Under the pieces are notes generated by a model. It did not search any database. It saw only the letters and a list, made by a program, of their open reading frames with translations, and was not told the origin of the DNA. The position numbers were made by a program, and so were the translations under genes. Below, in pieces: positions 11,401-26,400 of a DNA stretch of 64,000 nt. The DNA is taken from NCBI RefSeq assembly GCF_964355755.1, contig NC_092672.1:28332501-28396500 (forward strand). The letters are read 5' to 3'. Source of the stretch: Antedon mediterranea. Lineage: Eukaryota; Echinodermata; Crinoidea; Comatulida; Antedonidae. Within the stretch, counting starts at the first letter, position 1. Each line of letters starts with the position of its first letter.

Positions 11401-14400
11401 ATGTAGAGCATCTTGTGTATGTATGTTTGTCTTGTGAACCTCTGAGGGTCCCTAATGATCAGCAATTACTGGATGGATCACACCCTCATTTAACATGGTT
11501 AAAAAAAAAAAAAATCTTTGTACATGCTTGTGAACTTTGTATTGCTGTGTTGTGGGCTCATATCATGTTACAAAGTTCAAACTATGTTATTAATTTATTA
11601 CTGAAGTAGAACATCAATTCTGAATAACAACCCAAAATATAACTAGAATTTAATTTGTCACTTTGACGAATTATAGGTGATCATTTTATCATTTTAATGA
11701 AATTAAATTTTTTTAAACACGCATGTACGTTAACATACGATCGTAAAAAGTTAATTGATGTACGCCATCCTATGAAATGATGCAAATACGCTTATAGTGC
11801 TGAGTTGTACCTATTATGTGTCATATTATAATAACAGTACAGTATACTGTATATCCATATATAGTGTAGCATAGGTGAAATTACGGGACCCACATCATGT
11901 TCTAAGTCTATGTCTGCCCATGTTGCAAGCCGTAATGTCTTCTTTCTTGGGCCCACTCTGTCATGGCAGTTAGTTTCAAAAGATGATTAAATTAAATAAT
12001 GTATTAATAATTATTAGGATGGTATTCATTTGAATAAATGCCTCTCCAATAAAACATCACTTTGAATAATACCCCCTCCCCCCCAACCCAACTATCTAAT
12101 AAACGTCCATCCACATATTCATAACAACACAATTATACTATTTGTAGTAGAATTCATCGCACTGTTATCTACAACTTACCAAGCATTTGTTATTCTTTTT
12201 TAGTACTTTTCATATCTATTAGAGGATTTCATTTTATTATAAATGTTACCATATTATTAAAACTACAAAATTTAACATATATCCCTCGAATAAGCACCCC
12301 CCTCAAATGACCTCCGCCTCCCCAAAGGGCCCTACCAAACAATAAAAACTGTACTTTAAAATGTTATTAATCATCTAAAACACTGTGAAACAAAGTAGTT
12401 TAGTTTTACGAATGTCAAGCATTTTCAATAATGGGAACCGACAGAAAACGTATAAGGAGAACATTATCATTCCGAGAACCATCGTCTACACTTCCTAGAG
12501 GGGGAGCGAGCGAAGCGAGCTCACCCTCTAGTTACTGAAATTGTTTTTGAATTTTTTTTTTATTTGGCTGTTCTATAGACCTATACTATTGACACTGAAT
12601 TACAGTAATGCTATCAATATCATTATACTTGTCTAAAATCTTTTACAGTAAATGGTGTACTGTCTACTGTGTAACAAAGGAGAGGTCATGCATTGTTCAC
12701 TCTTGCTGTATACACTGCAAACAACAAAGGAACAGGATTTGTTTTGTTCGTTTACATACTTTTCAAACAAACTGCCTAATATAGAAAGCCCACCAATTAG
12801 TCACTCTACCAACAGGCCGAGTCACTGGACAATTGTCAGATATTGGCAAGTTATTGTCAACAATACTGACTTGTGTTGTTTGCTGAGGTTTGTTTTTGTT
12901 GTCTTTGAACCAATGTAGAGTATCCTGTTGTCAGTCAGTTTATTTAGCATTATGGGTCATTCCATCTCAGATCACCCAATGAGTTAAACCCTACCTCTTC
13001 CAATTTTGATGAAATTTGGTATATGGGTGATTCATAGCAATTAAAGCCAAAATTTCAAATTTTAACTTTATTGGACCAACGGTTTTCGAGATATCGCAAT
13101 TTCAATTTTCGGTTTTTACGCAAAAAAGGGCGCGTCCGCCACGTTTCAAAGAGCTGTATCTCGGGAACTATAGGTTCGATTTTAAAAGCAAAGGTATTTT
13201 TGTAAAGGGGAGACCATAAGGAATCTAAATATACTAATTGTGTGTGTTTTATGTTAATTTTAAGTTGAATAAAACTTTGACATATATTTTGACCTTGAAA
13301 TTGACCCCGTGGAACACGCCCGTTTTGTTGGTGACTATCATGAAAAATGTAGCCCTACGTGTCAACTACAACATATACAAAAATTGGAGGGGTTTTTTTC
13401 TTTGTTTCCATGAAATTACAATTTGAAGTTGACATACCTCTTCCTTTTAGTGTATTTTTGGTGTCTGTCCATGCATTACTTCAATGTCAATTTGATGTAT
13501 TCCAAAATTAATTTTATTTACAAACTAAATATTATTATAATGTTACAATTGTCTATGTCTGGCCTTTACTCCTTGTCATCTGGACAATTCAAACAGTATT
13601 TAGAAATGTTGTGGCGATCATTTTGGGAAATACTGTAATTCCTAGTCGAAGAGGATTTTATAAACGGAGAGGATTTTATAAACGGAGAGGCTATAATACA
13701 ATGTACATTTGATTCAGGAATCCAACAACAGTCTTCTTTGGACGGCCAATAAAAGGTTTTCGCTGACCCATGAGGATGCATAAATTTAATTTGAAAATCC
13801 CCAAACTCTTCTGAGAGTGAGACATCCACCACCAAACCAATCCATGGGACACCATCATAACTACAGCACACAAAATTCTGAAGTCTAATAATGGTGGGTT
13901 GTGTATCAGCAACAATTTCATTTTCATCACTGAAAGATTCTTGAATCACTACCACATCCGGAGGGTTTATCTGGGTACTAAGTTTGTAGACCTGCATCTG
14001 TGCCAGAGAAACGGGAACAAAGCGATGATATTGTAATGTACCCTTGATGGTCTGGGCGAGGTTGAATCTCGGCTTTATTTCTTTTTCTACAGTAGATACC
14101 TCATCTATTCCCACATGAAAAAAGTTGATGCCTGGAATGTCCATATGAGCGAGTCATATGGCCGAGCGGTTAAGGCAGGGGCGCCGTTTACCGTACCTAA
14201 AAGACAACAACATCGGCAAGGGTTCGAGGCCGACTCGCTCCTCTCTTCAAGTCTTCTCGGATAAGGACTATAAACCATAGTCCAGTGTACACAGTTATAA
14301 CATGTGTGTACTTTAAAGGACCCAGTTCATTATTCGAAAAAGAGTAGGGGGTTACCCCGGTGAACTGGTTCACACAATAGCCCCTGTATCAGGGGGATTA

Positions 14401-17400
14401 CCACCTATCTGATAGGACAGTGACTAATTCACTATTGATAATCCTTGGCCACATTGCCTAAAGACATAAAATAGAAATAAAAAATTACACAGTAGTCGAA
14501 CATACTGAGAGATGTGATAATATGACATTCAGTCAAACGCTGTAAGCTTCTCTTAGTGACAAGCCTCTTAACTGTTCCACCTATGCCATCACACGCACTC
14601 TTGCCATGTGATGTAGCGAAAAAATTCCACTCGGCGTCTAAACCAAAATCTTCCTGGTAGTGGCAAAGGTTAATAAAGTAATATTTGTTTTTGTATTGGC
14701 CGCCACATCCATCTGTGAAATAATGAACTTTTTTCATGGTTGGTAGTTTTGTTTTTATATAGGGGATGACAACCTTTAAAAAGGCATATACAGTAACTGT
14801 TGTATGTTCTCTGCAATCACTTATTATGCATATGTTAATGTGCATAATAACATAGTAAGGACACTAAACTATGTGTCAAAATTGATTTGAAAAGTATGTG
14901 AGTTACCCAGTATTTCTCATATCAAAATACATCTACTGTTTAAGTGGGCCTGATGAGAAAGCGTAACAATAAGACACCTTAACAGTTAGTGTTCACACTG
15001 TGTATAAGTATAACAACACCAAAAATACACTAAAAGGAAGAGGTATGTCAACTTCAAATTGTAATTTCATGGAAACAAAGAAAAAAACCCCTCCAATTTT
15101 TTTATATGTTGTAGTTGACACGTAGGGCTACATTTTTCGTGATAGTCACCAACAAATCGGGCGTGTTCCACGGGGTCAATTTCAAGGTCAAAATATATGT
15201 CAAAGTTTTATTCAACTTAAAATTAACATAAAACAAACACAATTAGTATATTTAGGTTCCTTATGGTCTCCCCTTTACAAAAATACCTTTGTTTTTAAAA
15301 TCGAACCTATAGTTCCCGAGATACAGCTCTTTGAAACGTGGCGGCCGCGCGCTTTTTTGCGTAAAAACCGAAAATTGAAATTGCGATATCTCGAAAACCG
15401 TTGGTCCGATAAAGTTAAAATTTGAAATGTTGGCTTTAATTGCTATGAATCACCCATATACCAAATTTCATCAAAATTGGAAGAGGTAGGGTTTAAAATT
15501 CCATTTTTTTTGGGTGAACTGAGATGGAATGACCCTTATGTGTTATCCTTTTATTGAAGGTCAGGAACCCCCTTTTCTTAAAAAATGGTCACAGCTGAAG
15601 TGGTATGTTTTATAGTCTGATTTATAATGATTGTTCATCAAAAAGTTTGGACCAGGGTTTGGACAATAAAGTCCTGTTTCTCTAGAATCGAGAAGTGTGA
15701 CCCAATTTACAGACCTACAGAAATGGAGATTAGTTTACTATGGAAGTACAGCTGTACATACAAAATACTGTATGAGAAACACCAGTAAACCACCATAATT
15801 ATGTTCAAATCAATGACACCATGTCAATACCCAACTTCTATTGTATGTTTTGCGCAATCATTAGTTACCTTTCTTTTTACAATGTGTTGTGTCACTAGAC
15901 TATGTAGCTGTTGTGTCTAAAAGTCATTATGTTTATGTTTTTTGATATGTTTATGAAGGTTTTGGTTCTTTTTCTGGAAAAACAAATTATACAAATATCC
16001 AAGTGGATAGATTGATTAATATTCAGTGTTTATGGATAAACAAAAAATTGGAACTGGTTTTGAATTTTTGTTTTCTTTGAATAACAAACATGTTCTCACA
16101 GTGTTCCCGGCATCATGCTGTTGTTTGAATGTGAATGGTGATATATTTCTACTCTCACTATTTTAATAGTTAATAATTTTTGAATATACCCGATTAATTG
16201 CACTGCTTTTTAAAAGTTATTTTAAGTAATTTGACATTACTCTTTCTCAGATTGCAACATGATGGAAAGTAAACCACTGCCACCGATTCCAAAAGCAAGG
16301 TTGGTGAAACATGCCAAGCCAAATGTACCTACAAAACCTACATTTCTAAGAAACCAGCAGTTAAACAAACCAAGTAATAAAACATTGATGCTAATTACAA
16401 GCAAAGATGGAGAATTATCTGTAATTAAAAGTAGTAACTCACCGCCCATTGCACCTAAACCAAAATCTACATTCCATGTACGGGTCCAGCAGCATGGAAA
16501 CAAACTTCAAGTCTGCCCGGTTGGTCATTATGTCGAGGTTAACTCAAATGAACTTGAGGTCTGTTCTCTCAAGAACGACTTTTATTGGAGTATATTACAA
16601 AAAAATAAATTGGAAAAGAAAGAATTGGAAGAAAGTTGCAAAATTGAAAAAGGGGTGCATAAATCTGTAGAAGTTTGCCCAATTCCAGCACCCAGAAAAA
16701 TAAGCAATGAAACGTCAAATGAAAATACAGACCAATCAAATGCAGAAGGAAGACATGATTTTGAAAATGTTAGAGCTAACATCATACCGGTGCCAAGCCC
16801 AAGGAGTCAAGTAAATGTAAAATTGCAACGCAGATTATTTGAAAAAATGTTACATTCAAAAGACAACGAAGAAAAAAGTTCTGATATACTCCATTCTAAT
16901 GACAGTTCTAAAAAAACACCGAAAAAAGCAGATAAATTATCGTCCAAAACATTTTCTCATAGAAGAATGCCTTCAAGACAAACCAAAAAATATGCATCAC
17001 AGCAACCTAACAAGCCTAGACCAAGAAGCATGGAATCACCTTCTGTTGAATTTCCACCAAAACCATCTTCCAGAGTAAGGAAAGAAAATACAAATTTACA
17101 ACACACAGACATTTTAACAGACTTGGCTAAAATAACTGCTGCGGAAACGATTCCTAAGCCATCTCCCAGAGAAATGTCAATTTCAATGCATTCCAAAACA
17201 GACAATGCAAGATCTGCCATCGCTCCACCGTTATCTCCAAAACCATGCCACAGAAGCATTCCAGAACAACCAAATTCCAAACCGAATTTCCAAGTCAGTC
17301 CAGTTGAGCCGTCCTCTCAATTGATTTTATCAAATGTGAAATCGAAAGATATGCCAACAGAAGATATTCCAAAGACTACTGCAAATTTGTCCAACACAAA

Positions 17401-20400
17401 AAAACATGCAACAACACTATGTGCTAAACAAAACATTCCAAAGATAAGGATCTCTGATGAGAGTAGTGACAACCAAGTATATTGTGAACACCTTGAAAAT
17501 ATTGAAATTGAAAATATTAAAGTAACAAATAAACGCAATACTGAAGAATGTACTACTACCGGTGTGGAAGTAGATTCTACTATAGATCACAAATCAGAAA
17601 CTTCTATTGAACATGGAGTATTAAATAAAAGTAACAATCAGTCTGGCAATGTAGTGATCATTCAAAATAGGAGTGAAAGTAACTCTGATATGTACCCATT
17701 TGTAGTTCTTTATCCAAATAAGAGCTATTCAGATGAATACACAGATGTAGAAATCAATCCAGACCGTAGCAAAAATCTGTCAGATTCTGGTGAAGAGCCT
17801 GACAGTGACCTTGATGACCCAGACTATGTCAATTGTAAAGAAGACCATGATGATTTTAATGAGGATTATGTCAATGGAGATTTCCTTGATAGTTGTTCCA
17901 ATCCTGCTGGTGAATATATGAACTTTGAAGATGCTAAAAGTTGCCAATCCACAGAAGACAATCTGGTAGAAGAACCTCCTTATGTCAACCATGGCATTTC
18001 AGCAGAAAGTTGTGGTAAAGACAATGATGCTCTTTGTGGAGATACCTTAGAAGGCCACAAAACAGAGGAAAATAGTAAAAAGACCTGTGGCACTAGAACA
18101 GAATGTTATGGTAATTCAAATATTTATTTGCTAGATTAAAAATCCATTTCATTTGAATGAATGGGAGAATACATTTCAAAGATTTGATTAAAAACAGCCA
18201 GGGTTTCAACAAATTCTATAATAACCATTAAATATCACTTTTACAAATAAGTAGTACAGTATACTGAATGACATTTAATGCACAGTAATAAAAATAAAAC
18301 ATGACAAAGATACCCTCGACGTAAATAATATTTATTACACTTTCTATGTTGCTAAACAAAGTTTTCAATAACTCATGAGCTACAGCAGTTGCTTTTTTTT
18401 TTATTTGGCAGAAATAAATTGTATAGCTTTGTGGTCAATATGGTTTTGAGTCCTATTAAAATCTAAAATCTTTCACATTTTTTAAAAAGCTATTACAAAT
18501 ATGGTACAATCAATTGACAAAACCATCTTCTAGAGAGCTAACATTGTTTAAATAGAAATAGCACATTTCTAAATTGAAACAATTTTTTTATTGAATTTCT
18601 AAAATTTATATAAAATTAAATCTTCAATCATGAACATTTTGTTATTTGTCAATTTTGTCTTGCGGTTTAAATAAAAATTGTCATATTAATTTTTGTTATT
18701 ATACTGCCCTCTTAGCTTGAAATTGTTGAATTATTGTATGATCTTAATTTATTTTTTCAATCTATATTTGACTTGTGAAATCAATAATTAACTTAACTTT
18801 ACTCTCTCTTTCAGAAGTGGTTTTAGATGTTTCAAATTCTAAATCTATATCAAATAAGTAAGTATTTTTAGTCTGTTGATTTTTGTCATTTGCTCTGTGA
18901 TAATGAGTTTTGTTTTGAGTGACACGTCTCTGCAAATGTAGATAATGATTTCTGTGTTTCTCACTTTCAAATTAAAAGAGTATGTAACTTTTTTTTTCTC
19001 TTTCTTTATCTGATTTTGGAGGCGCCTCTGGTGTCTGCTTGAGGCTTATGATAAATTCAGCAATGTCCAATTGATGGATGTATGAAAGAAAATGGTAAAA
19101 AATCCTAAATTCAAAACTGCAGAGCCAGAGAAATCTCCCTGTGAATACAGAATGGCCATATATTTTTACAGACTAATTCAGCCTCGGGACCAAACTTGTT
19201 GAGGCTGATAAATTTCATTTCATTTCTTTATTCGAATTCAAAACAATATAACAAACAAAAACAGTACAGGAATGAATTCAGGGTATCACAAAAAAGTAAC
19301 TAATGGTCAAACTTATTTCCATTGTGGCTTGTCAAATATGTCATTATAAAAGAAAAGTCTCATAATTCAGAAACACTGATCTAGGGGACATATACAGTTG
19401 AACCATTCCTTCGTTACATCACTAATCAGGGGAAACTTTCATACAAAACAAACGAGAAGCATATATTTAACACTACTGTATGACCAACCCCTAAAGCTTG
19501 GTTCCCACTAGAACGTAACGCTAGAATGTAACGCAAGGACGTAAACGCAACGCAAGCGTTTTAACCAATGACAAGCGAAGTTATAGACAGGTAGCAATCA
19601 CAAGCGAATAAGCCATAGCTTGTGATTGTTCAATTCACTTGCGTTGCGTTACGTCCTTGTGTTGCGTCGCTAGTGGGAACCACGCTTTAAGGGACATCCC
19701 TATTATGAGGGACACTTTGTCTCCTTAATATTTGTTCTATTGTATACTGTGCAAGGTTATGTGGTCAATCGTGTGTTTTTGTGTTTGTTTCTTTCAATTT
19801 GTTAGCAGGATTATTCAAAAAAGTATTGCCCGATTTTCATAAGATTTAAAGGATGGTTTCATAGCTGTATGGGAACACATCATTGCATTTTCATATGCCT
19901 AGACAGGGGTTTGCGCTCTGTGAGTGCTCTTCTGGTTATTTCAGCATTTATTACATTTCCTTCATGAAATCACATAAAACAAAACTATTTTTTTTATTAC
20001 AAGTCTTTAAAAGTTGAGTTGAATCTGTACTGTAGTTCCATTTCTACAACTTAGTGAAAGAACCTATCAAGCACTATCCCATTGCTGATTGAGATTGTCT
20101 ATAAAGTGCATCTGTAGTGGCCTTAAGTAATTAGGTATATCTGATTTTCTGAGGAAGTTTACTAGCATAGAAACAGGAAGGTTTATCTTCCTTTAGCAAT
20201 ATTTCACCTTTGACCTTTACATTTGTCTGCAAGTAACGCGTCATAATCAATTGATATGAATCTGAAAAAACTAAAAGTCTATATATACCTACTAATAATG
20301 TATTAATATCATGTGTTATCTTTAGAAGGAATCAACGTGTCTAAATTAATTGTTTCATAGCTTTGGTCATCATTTTTTGAGTCATAAACCTTACTTCTTT

Positions 20401-23400
20401 CTAAGTCTGAATCAATCAATGGGTATAGTGGTACCAAGGGATAGTGGTTTTATTGTATTAAGGGATAATGTGTCGAGGGGTATTGAGGTCAGGACAAACC
20501 TTCTCCAATGGGGACAATGTAATTTCTTATCTTCCTTTGTATTTCAAGTTTTTTCAGTTACAACACTCACGGTAATTTATCTTTTGAGAAACGACTAAAA
20601 GATGCTTAATGGTTTATTTTGGGGATTTTTTCTTCACATACATGGATAGCGTCAAAACTAGAAAAATCAATACCTCTATATCTCAACAACATTTTATCTC
20701 TGATTTTCAAATACGTAGGCATATTTCATCCTTTATTTCTTTTAGAAATAGTTTTACACTGTATGTATGTTTTCCAATACATCACCTTATTCTCAGTGGC
20801 GTAACGCGGAGGCATGAGGCCCATGGTTTAGGAACCTTTCAACGCTGGAATGCCTCAGGCGTTTTTACCATTTTCCACATATTTAATGCCTGTTTTTTTC
20901 CTCTGGGCACTGCTCAGGGCCCCTATAAACTCCAGGGCCCCTGGGTTTAGCCAGTGAGCGTTCATAGTCGTTACGCCACTCCTTATTCTAAACCTATTTC
21001 AAAAAAAGTATAGTGGTTATTGAACTACAGAAGTAGGACAAAAATTCATATCGCATAGTTTTTCTCAACTGAACTAGTCATCTTTTGATTAACTAATAAT
21101 ATGAAAAACTTTTTAATTCTTTACCGCAAATATTTAGTTCCTAAAGCACTCTTTAGTAGAAAAAAGTCTTATCAATGTTTTTAATATGTATTTTCCCACA
21201 ACTTGACTCACCGTCTTTTTCTAAACTTATTTATGAAAAACTTCCTTCTAAGTCTGTGTAAATAATATGTATCTTGTCGCTGTCTAGTAGAAAGAATTCT
21301 TGTCACTATAGATGTTTTTAATACATGTATTTTCCCTCAACTTGACTCAATTCTAATTCACATCCATCCAAATTATTTACTCATATTATATTCATATAAA
21401 ATTTGATGATTCAAAAGAAACTGAATTTGGATTTAGGCAGATCTAGAAGTGGTTCTAATTCCTTTTTGAAATTTGAAAAAGGTGTTGTTTCAGGTGAGGA
21501 GGTCGGGGGATTGCACCTTTCCATATATTTTGCATCTGCACATGTGGAATAGTTATCATTAATACCTCATTAGATTAGCTTTTGGTTGTACAACATCAAG
21601 ATGTAAATTGGGAGCCAAATGCACTTGGAAAATCATAAATGTGATCACTGACACTCTATGGCTAATTTGTATAGGTTCTGCATAGTCCAATCAAATGTTA
21701 TATGAACTGCTAATAGGCATCCAGTGGTAGGAACCAAATGTTGTCAATCTTGCAACACATGCATTTTGACAATGTTACTATATCTTTGCTTTTTCCATAT
21801 ATTGAAGTTAAGTTTTTTAAAGTTCTTTTAAAGTAATAAAACATTCTAAACTATAATATTCTTTTTTATTCAGTACATTTTTTTTTACATTTTCTTATGC
21901 TTTGTTTTATTTTTGTGTTCAAAAATTCTGTAAAAAAATATATACTGTAGGCCTATACAAAATTGTATGCAAGTTTTAAATAAAATTGTCTATACTTGTT
22001 TTAATGTTTTGATAGGAAATTTCTCTTGTTTCTGAAAAATAATAAATACTGTAAAATTATTTTATGCAAGTTTTAAGGAAAGTGTCTAAAAAGCTATATT
22101 TTATAGTTTGTCTTTTCATCCAAATTTTTACTTTTTACATGCTCTGTTTTATTGTTGTGAATAGGCAATTTATGTTATAAAAAAATATAAATAAAATTAT
22201 TTTTATGCAAATTTGAAGGAAATTGTCTGAAGAGCATACTTTAGAGTTTGTGTTTTACTTCCAAATAACTCATTCCAATTAACATTTCCGCTGTATTCAA
22301 TTAATTAATTGATGATATCCTTTCCGCATGATAACCCTCAGAAAAAGTGGTACATTCCATTCCTCTGTAAAGGGCACTGTTTTAATAAGATAAGTTATTG
22401 GTGATTATGCGAACGGAGTATGGTACGACTCAGAACTGCGTTTAAGTAAGTAGCTAACAACGAATTAAAGTCAGGGCCGTATTAGGTTACTTCATACTTG
22501 AGCTTCGCTGTTAAAGTAAATATAAATTTCGTGACTTGTAAATTATTTATTAATTTCAATTATTAAATTTATCAATTATCAAAAGTTCTTGAAAAAAATT
22601 AATCAAAATTTATGTTTTTAGTTGTTTCTATGTAGGCCTAAATTAGCTCTTTTATTACAATTTCCTATTAATCCTTTTACCTCAATATCACTAACATATT
22701 CTTAGTAAGCTAAAAAATTAGTAAAGTTGTGCAAAATTGTTATTTCTTTTATAATCAAATTCTTTATCTGAAGTCCTAACTAAACTAACAGTATTTCCTT
22801 ATATTATATTGTCATAATAATTTTTCTTGTATAATCTATTCATATTTGAGAAATATACAATTTCTTAATTTTACAATATTTAATTTGTATTCAATTTTTA
22901 TTTATTTATTTTTTTGTTTAACATAGCCAGTTTATATTATACGTAATCTATATTTTGTTTTTACTTTGATAAAGTTAAATGAAGTTTACTACTATTGAAA
23001 TTTACTACATTTCACTATTTTCAACAAAAAACACATTTAAAAAATTGTATCACTCATACAAAATTATTGTACAATTGTTCTAATAATAGAACATACTCTT
23101 CCTTTAGGAAGTGGCTGACATACATTCACACTATTTTGATTCATATACCATTTTTAAAGTTAGATAAATTTATTAACAACATTTTTATATTTTACATAAT
23201 AAATAAAGAAATACTTAAAGAAAATGAAATACTGATTAAGATGCTATATAAAACATTTATAATAGCTTATTTTTATCATAAAAAATAAATGTTTTGTTCA
23301 GAAAACATATATAAATAACTTGTGATTCACGTTTGATTCAATTTTGTAGGCCTAGATCATAGCAAAAATTGTCTGTAAATGAGTAATATGACCAATTTTA

Positions 23401-26400
23401 AATTTTCCCTGTGTGTGGTAACAGAATAATTTTGCTAAATAAAATGTGTCTATAGGTTTGTCTTTACATATTGTCTTGATGTTTTTTCCCTGTGATATTT
23501 GTTCACTGTTTGTAACACTGACAATTTTTTATTTAATTTTTTTTTTCACTGAAGCTGGCACTATCATAACCAACTACTGTACTTGTTCTATTGAGATTTG
23601 TGTTTTCATCAGTATTGTAACATTATTTGTTCCCTATTTCTATCCTAAAATCAAAGTTGCCATTGAGACTGGCACTATTTAAACCAACCTTCTTCTACTA
23701 GTTTTTTTTTTACACTGGTGCTGTTCTATTCTATTGAGATTTGTGTTTTCATCAGTATTGTGACATTACTTAAATTTGCTGTTTCTATCCTAAAATCAAC
23801 ATTTTGTATAGCTTTATTTGTTGCCAATGGAACTGTAACTATTTAAACCAACTTTCTAGTTCCTGCTTAATTGAGATTTTTATGGACAGTTTTCTAGAAA
23901 TAATGACGTTACTGTTTTAAAGTTCAAGTCATTTAGGAAAAATTAAAATCTAGTTCAGGTCTTTTTTCTACAGTAACTTCCTTAATAAAGAAAGTCGTAA
24001 AATTTGAAATAAAAAAGTTACTAATTCTCAATTGACTCAATTTTTATTTAAAATTATTTTTACTGGAAACTTGTCTTCATTACATTTAATAAACCAATTA
24101 ATTTGAATGCATAAACTTGTGCTAAATGCGTGATCACGCATTTGTGCAAAAAGTGTTTTTTCATTAAAGATTGCAAAAACATTTTCCCCTGGTTTCGATT
24201 AGGATATATATTGGTGTGCAATCAATATTCAAAATTGCTTTGAAATGTATGTGAGATGGTTGGTAAATATGAATATTTTGGAGATTCAGATGATTTATGT
24301 TATAACTTACTGTTCTTTAGAAAGATACAGTAGCTGGTTATAAACTTTTTTTGAGAAAGTTGTAAGTGGTTGATTAATTATACATGATTTAGGTCAACTA
24401 AATAGGTGACTATGTTAATTATGGTTAATTAAATCTGTCAAAAAAAATAGCTTTAGAAAATTTAGTTAGCTGTTTAAAAAATATTTGGAAACAACTCAGT
24501 CATTTCACTAAAATGAAACTCATTTCAAACAAAAGTTTTTAAAATTGGTTTAGCTGTCAAGGACACCAGAATGATGATGCAAATACTTGAACTGTATTAT
24601 TTCCCATAAATAATATAAAAGAAGAAAAAAAAAAACAAAAGAAGAATTCAAATCTGTTTTGTTTTTAGCTGAATATGGGGTGGGGCTACTTCATATCTAA
24701 ACAGATGTATTTTTGATAAATTCCTGGAGAAAAATAACATAAATACAGAATCACACAAAAAACAGAAGTGGATGTGATTGCTACTTACCTGGATAAACAA
24801 ACATTGGCCAATTTCTCTCAAAGAGCAATGGTATTGATCATCCCTATCAGACAATGGTATATTCCATGAACCTGTCTCAGGCAATGCTATACAAGATACT
24901 CCATAAACCCTGTCCTCTTATTTAGAATTGTATTCACATTTCACTGCAGTACACAATCTGACTGTAAATACTTGACAAATGTACTCTAACATTTAAAATT
25001 ACAATTTGTTTAGATATCGCAGGTTTTCCTGCCGGCAGCCTGGTAGGCGACGAAAGAGCAACTTTAACAAACAATCGCATCTAAAAATAGACAATGTTGA
25101 TGATGGATCTGATTATAAATCCTCTCAAGAAGATATCACCGATTGTCTCAACAATGAATACGAGGTGAGCATTTATTTATTGCAACAATGCAGTTTTATT
25201 TATTCAATAATTCAGGTTTACGTTATTTTGATTTTGTAATTCATAAAAAAATACATTTATAGACATAAATTCAGCTGATTTTCTAAACTTTAATAGCAGT
25301 TAATAGCAAGACTTAATATTCTACATATTATAGTAAACTTTAATTTGATTGAAGATTCTGAAAAAGAAAGGGGTTTATATTTTAGGTGAAAGTAATACCA
25401 AATACTAACTTAAGCAATTTCATTTTATTGAATACATTGATAGTAATCTATTTATGGAATGTGCACTAAATATGTTTAGACATTTAAACTACTTTCTGAT
25501 AATCAGTATTCTATTCAAAAAACAGATATATATCAACTAATTTGTTGTGATTTCTAATTTGAATAAATTAATTAATGCTCTTGAACCTCAATTCTAGGAG
25601 GAAATTGTTGAATACTCCAAGGACGAGTTTAACGATGCAGAAGAAGAAGATGAGGGATGGCAAAGCGTTGACTCATCAGATCTCGATCACGATGAACGCA
25701 CTAGCAAACGATCGTTCCATCATGTTTTGACAATCACACCAGATTCCACAGAATCTGGCGTATCCAGCGGTCACCCAAGCCCCAGTCGTTTATCATCAGC
25801 TACTTCGGATGTCCCAAGAGTTAACAGTTGTGTTTCGTTTGGGTCTTCGGATGGTTTCGAGGATGGATCAGTTCGATCGTCGATTTCACAATTTTCATTG
25901 TCGGATGAGTTGGAAGGAATAAACACTAATCAATCTTTCGAAGATGATGAATTTACCGATAATGAAATTTACGATATTATGAAACGTGAGAGTACGCTGT
26001 CAGACAGTGTACCAGAGTTGGACATGGAAGCTTTAAAAAATGACACCATGATACAAATTAATAAAATGCGTAAAAAACTTGCTGAGATGAAACGCAATGT
26101 AGCTAAAAAAAATCGCAGAAGTGTTTCATTAGTGTCAAATGAAGGGTTTGATTTATCTGAGAATGTTCAAAGCAGTAAAGAGCGGAATAAAGACGTTAAC
26201 AAATTAAATGGACGGAAGGCGGTTAGTCGGAAGCTAAATGTTGCTTCTCTTTCCAACAGAAACAATCAAGGAATTACCAGTGCACAAAATAACAGACATG
26301 GGGATTTACAAGGTAGTATGAATAATTTGAACTTACAAAATTTATTAACAAAGTCCATATTAGAACCTCATAATTTTGACAATCAACTTAGATTAGGAAC

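Larger units (their letters stand above)
12954..15535 (-). mobile_element. 2.58-kb DNA transposon with about 515-bp terminal inverted repeats and TTAT duplication
   Basis: The ends are GGGTCATTCCATCTCAG and its inverse. Inverted arms cover 12954-13464 and 15016-15535. TTAT flanks both ends (12950-12953, 15536-15539). The minus strand between the arms carries transposase-like coding pieces that a SINE interrupts. Only about 2.6 kb in total and no N-terminal coding region means that it is internally deleted. Four-base duplications occur in Sola and Kolobok-like superfamilies, but I cannot assign it by eye. Confidence 0.85.

Noticed and set aside
10683-12532. Helitron with CTAG-type 3' end
   Set aside because: The palindrome at 12496 and the CTAG are suggestive, but no TC start, Rep/helicase remnant or AT target junction could be shown.
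14148-14241. Functional tRNA gene
   Set aside because: A box, B box and acceptor stem are present, but the spacing and the anticodon arm are not credible and a SINE body follows; a second diverged copy exists.
18111-18139. Gene ending at the TAA at 18137-18139
   Set aside because: A GT donor at 18111 joins in phase with the next small exon, and the chain continues without break to the DH-PH-SH3 exons. A short isoform ending here cannot be excluded.
22995-23288. 97-codon open frame in intron 3
   Set aside because: The composition is A+T-driven (I, K, N, F, Y), with no motif and no splice support.
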